64,000 nt of DNA, from contig JAOARL010000008.1 in NCBI GenBank assembly GCA_025210555.1, positions 146,868 through 210,867 on the forward strand, read 5' to 3'. Origin of the DNA: Clostridia bacterium (lineage in GTDB: Bacteria; Bacillota; Clostridia; Lachnospirales; JAOARL01). The position numbers and the translations under genes are program-made. A model generated the notes under the pieces. That model searched no databases, was not told the origin of the DNA, and saw nothing but the letters and a program-made list of their open reading frames with translations. This document shows positions 62,488 to 64,000 of the stretch, piece by piece. Each line of letters opens with the position of its first letter. Position 1 is the first letter of the stretch.

Positions 62488-63138
62488 TTATTCCACCTCT
62501 TTTTTATGTGCCAATAATACTCCGTCTGAAAACGGAAGTAAAACTGTTTCAAATCTTTCATCATTAAGCATATTTTCTATAAACTTATTCATTCCTCTAT
62601 GAATAGTTCTATTTCTTCTTTCTATATCTTCAATTGGCTTTGCGATATCTCCTTTATTAAGAACATTGTCTGCTATTATAATTCCACCATCATCAAGCAT
62701 AGGATAACTTACATCAAAGAATTCTTGATACTTACTCTTTGCAGCATCTATAAATATAATATCAAACTTCTCATCTAAATTTTTAACATTTTCAATTGCA
62801 TCCCCAAATTTAATTTCAATTTTATCTTCAAGCCCTGCTTCTTTAATATTTCTATCTGCTACAACTCTCATTCTTTCATTTCTTTCAAGTGTTATTATTT
62901 TACCACTTGCATACTTACTCATAAGTATCGATGAAAATCCTATTGCTGTACCAAATTCCAAAATATTTCTCGGCCTTTTTATAGACAAAATAAATTCTAA
63001 AAATCTATGCATTATAGGAGTTACTATTGGAACATTATTTTCCTTCCCGTAATCCTCTATTTCTTTTAAATTGCCTTTAAGATCTGGTTGCATAGAACTT
63101 ATATATTCAATTATAAAATCATAATTAATATTACTCAT
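62488..63138 (-). CDS. trmR: O-methyltransferase, likely TrmR (tRNA 5-methoxyuridine)
   Basis: The 216-residue enzyme is a class I SAM-dependent, metal-dependent O-methyltransferase: motif LEFGTAIGFSSIL (about 60-72), E in ITLERNERM, IIFIDAAKSKYQEFF with the metal aspartate, and IIADNVLNKG. By its place before a U32 gene it is the counterpart of B. subtilis YrrM/TrmR, which methylates 5-hydroxyuridine-34 to mo5U. It is the first gene of the operon. Confidence 0.9.
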   Translation of the reverse strand: MSNINYDFIIEYISSMQPDLKGNLKEIEDYGKENNVPIVTPIMHRFLEFILSIKRPRNILEFGTAIGFSSILMSKYASGKIITLERNERMRVVADRNIKEAGLEDKIEIKFGDAIENVKNLDEKFDIIFIDAAKSKYQEFFDVSYPMLDDGGIIIADNVLNKGDIAKPIEDIERRNRTIHRGMNKFIENMLNDERFETVLLPFSDGVLLAHKKEVE

Positions 63139-63193
63139 AATATTTCTCCTACCATTTATTTACCAGTTATTTATTATACTACAAAATCATAAA

Positions 63194-63215
63194 AAAAGCA
63201 CATACATGTGCTTTT
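63194..63215 (-). terminator. Terminator of the gene at 63223-63852
   Basis: AAAAGCACAT-GT-ATGTGCTTTT followed by TTT on the minus strand, 8 nt past the stop. Confidence 0.88.
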
Positions 63216-63222
63216 AATAATA

Positions 63223-63852
63223 TTATTTTCCAGGTTGATCTTCATTAATTGTTTTTTGGTTTGAGTCAAGATGAACCGGAATATACTCTTTTGTCTCTCC
63301 TTCACTTGTCTCATCTTCATAATCCATGTCTATTCCATTATAATTTCTGTCCATTCTAATAAAATCATCATTTGAAACTCTAAAAATTTCCTTTTCTGTT
63401 ATAAATATTGTTTTTAATCCTTCTTTTAAAACAGCAAATCCCCTTTCAGTCTCTTCTATTAAATCTGATTTAACCATTCTTCCATACATTCCTTCACCGA
63501 TATGTCTGTTGATTTCATCAGAAACCTTATGTATGTAACCGTTATAAGCAACATGTCCAATTTTTGATAAATCTTCTATTTGTCCTGCACTTATCTTATT
63601 ATTTTCAAAATCAATTCTCAGTGCAGCTTTTTCAGTTACTTCTTCATCTTTTTCAGGTATTATAAATGCACTTGTTTCTTTAACTACTTTTTTAAAATTA
63701 ACTTTTGTTTCTACCATACTTATAATCTCAACAGTAGAAACTCCTGTTTTTTCGCTAACCTGATCTGCCCACTTATGCAATTTAGTTTCTTCAAGTGAAC
63801 TTGCAGGTAGCAAATCTATTAAACTATTAATTTGAACTACAACATTATCCAT
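63223..63852 (-). CDS. Hypothetical acidic protein, 209 residues
   Basis: I do not recognise this protein. It has an amphipathic helical N-terminus (MDNVVVQINSLIDLLPASSL), a central mixed region with AGQIEDLSKIGHVAYNGYIH and FAVLKEGLKTIFITEKEIFRV, and a very acidic C-terminal tail from about 168. The ATG at 63852 has only a weak site (AAGAG), whereas a strong one sits upstream before a 7-codon leader ORF in a hairpin; translation may depend on that leader. Confidence 0.65.
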   Translation of the reverse strand: MDNVVVQINSLIDLLPASSLEETKLHKWADQVSEKTGVSTVEIISMVETKVNFKKVVKETSAFIIPEKDEEVTEKAALRIDFENNKISAGQIEDLSKIGHVAYNGYIHKVSDEINRHIGEGMYGRMVKSDLIEETERGFAVLKEGLKTIFITEKEIFRVSNDDFIRMDRNYNGIDMDYEDETSEGETKEYIPVHLDSNQKTINEDQPGK

Positions 63853-63863
63853 ATTTTCTCTTG

Positions 63864-63898
63864 TATGATATATTCATAGATAAAAATGATATATCATA
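63864..63898 (-). promoter_or_regulatory. Leader ORF (63874-63897) inside a hairpin before the 209-residue gene
   Basis: After GGAAGGAG, ATG at 63897 opens MIYHFYL-stop. The same DNA forms a stem of 13 bp with one bulged base and loop TTTTATCT, flanked by TATGATAT and ATATCATA. It could be a translation-coupled leader or an operator. Confidence 0.45.
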
Positions 63899-63940
63899 CT
63901 TTCTCCTTCCTATTGTTTTATTTTTAAATTTATTTTATAA

Positions 63941-64000
63941 TTAATTCAATAGATACTGTGGACTTCTGATAATCCTTGTGGCTTTGACTACTTTATAGGA
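63941..64000 (-). CDS. Probable C-terminal end of a gene running off the right edge
   Basis: Only 19 codons before a TAA are visible, read SYKVVKATRIIRSPQYLLN on the minus strand; the other two minus frames have stops at once. A 43-nt AT-rich gap leads to the next leader. No identity can be given. Confidence 0.4.
   Translation of the reverse strand, partial: SYKVVKATRIIRSPQYLLN

Noticed and set aside
63941..64000. 3' end of a structured RNA or tRNA at the right edge
   Set aside because: No CCA-end acceptor pairing or T-loop is visible, and one minus frame is open to a stop next to a plausible gap.
1..64000. CRISPR arrays, insertion sequences, attachment sites, replication origin, rRNA or tRNA genes
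   Set aside because: Scanning the intergenic stretches showed none; nearly all gaps are short and hold promoters or terminators.

Overview
The window looks like chromosome of a low-GC, anaerobic Gram-positive bacterium of the Clostridia/Tissierellia type. The support is very AT-rich DNA (by eye, not computed), strong GGAGG ribosome sites with frequent TTG and GTG starts, an NAD-linked [FeFe] hydrogenase gene set, and the DUF4321-radC-mreBCD-mrdA-minCDE-rodA order typical of that group. No spore genes sit in the mre/min cluster, where many spore-formers carry them, so a non-sporulating lineage is plausible; the genus cannot be fixed from the sequence. All genes but one (a PemK/MazF-like gene at 36.3-37.1 kb) lie on the minus strand, so transcription runs from high to low coordinates. 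I saw no rRNA, tRNA, CRISPR array, insertion sequence or prophage.

Left to right. 0-1.5 kb: a Kiwa anti-phage pair, kwaA plus a kwaB that runs off the left edge, with its own promoter and a terminator-like hairpin in its leader. 1.5-8 kb: trmD, a shortened RNase G, an MFS transporter, lgt and two tandem MATE transporters. 8-11.7 kb: an ABC-F ATPase and three poorly known genes, one with DUF2971. 11.7-23.3 kb: the cell-shape and division block (two radical-SAM-associated proteins, RodA, MinE/D/C, PBP2, MreD/C/B, RadC, DUF4321). 23.7-27.5 kb: a redox-flavoured run of a small orphan, rubredoxin, two TVP38-type membrane proteins, an RlmN/Cfr-like radical SAM enzyme without the usual N-terminal domain, and a mercuric-reductase-like flavoprotein. 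27.6-32.7 kb: AIM24, a third MATE, an Upf1-like helicase, a small MGMT-type protein and an orphan.

32.8-36.2 kb: one very long gene encoding three fused glycosyltransferases (GT28-GT4-GT28). 36.3-37.25 kb: the plus-strand PemK-like gene followed by hairpin-rich DNA. 37.3-43.5 kb: a MacB-type ABC transporter with a secreted COG1361-type partner, a flavodoxin-fold oxidoreductase, two PH-domain membrane proteins and a DUF3784 protein. 43.5-47.9 kb: an electron-bifurcating-type hydrogenase operon. 48-53 kb: an accessory stretch with a secreted orphan, an ABC exporter half lacking its ATPase, an AlbA_2 (Schlafen-like) protein, a four-helix membrane protein and two orphans. 53-58.8 kb: pyk, pfkA and dnaE. 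58.8-63.9 kb: a CYTH domain fused to a degenerate HAD domain, then a tRNA-modification run (Dus, a small protein, U32 hydroxylation protein, TrmR-like methyltransferase), then an orphan preceded by a short leader ORF in a hairpin.

Functionally most of the window is housekeeping: envelope growth and division, lipoprotein and glycolipid synthesis, glycolysis, hydrogen metabolism, replication and tRNA modification. The most interesting parts are the Kiwa pair, the triple glycosyltransferase, the CYTH/pseudo-HAD fusion, the TVP38/radical-SAM/rubredoxin run, and the lone PemK-like gene with its structured downstream region. Domain names come from reading motifs by eye, not from a search.
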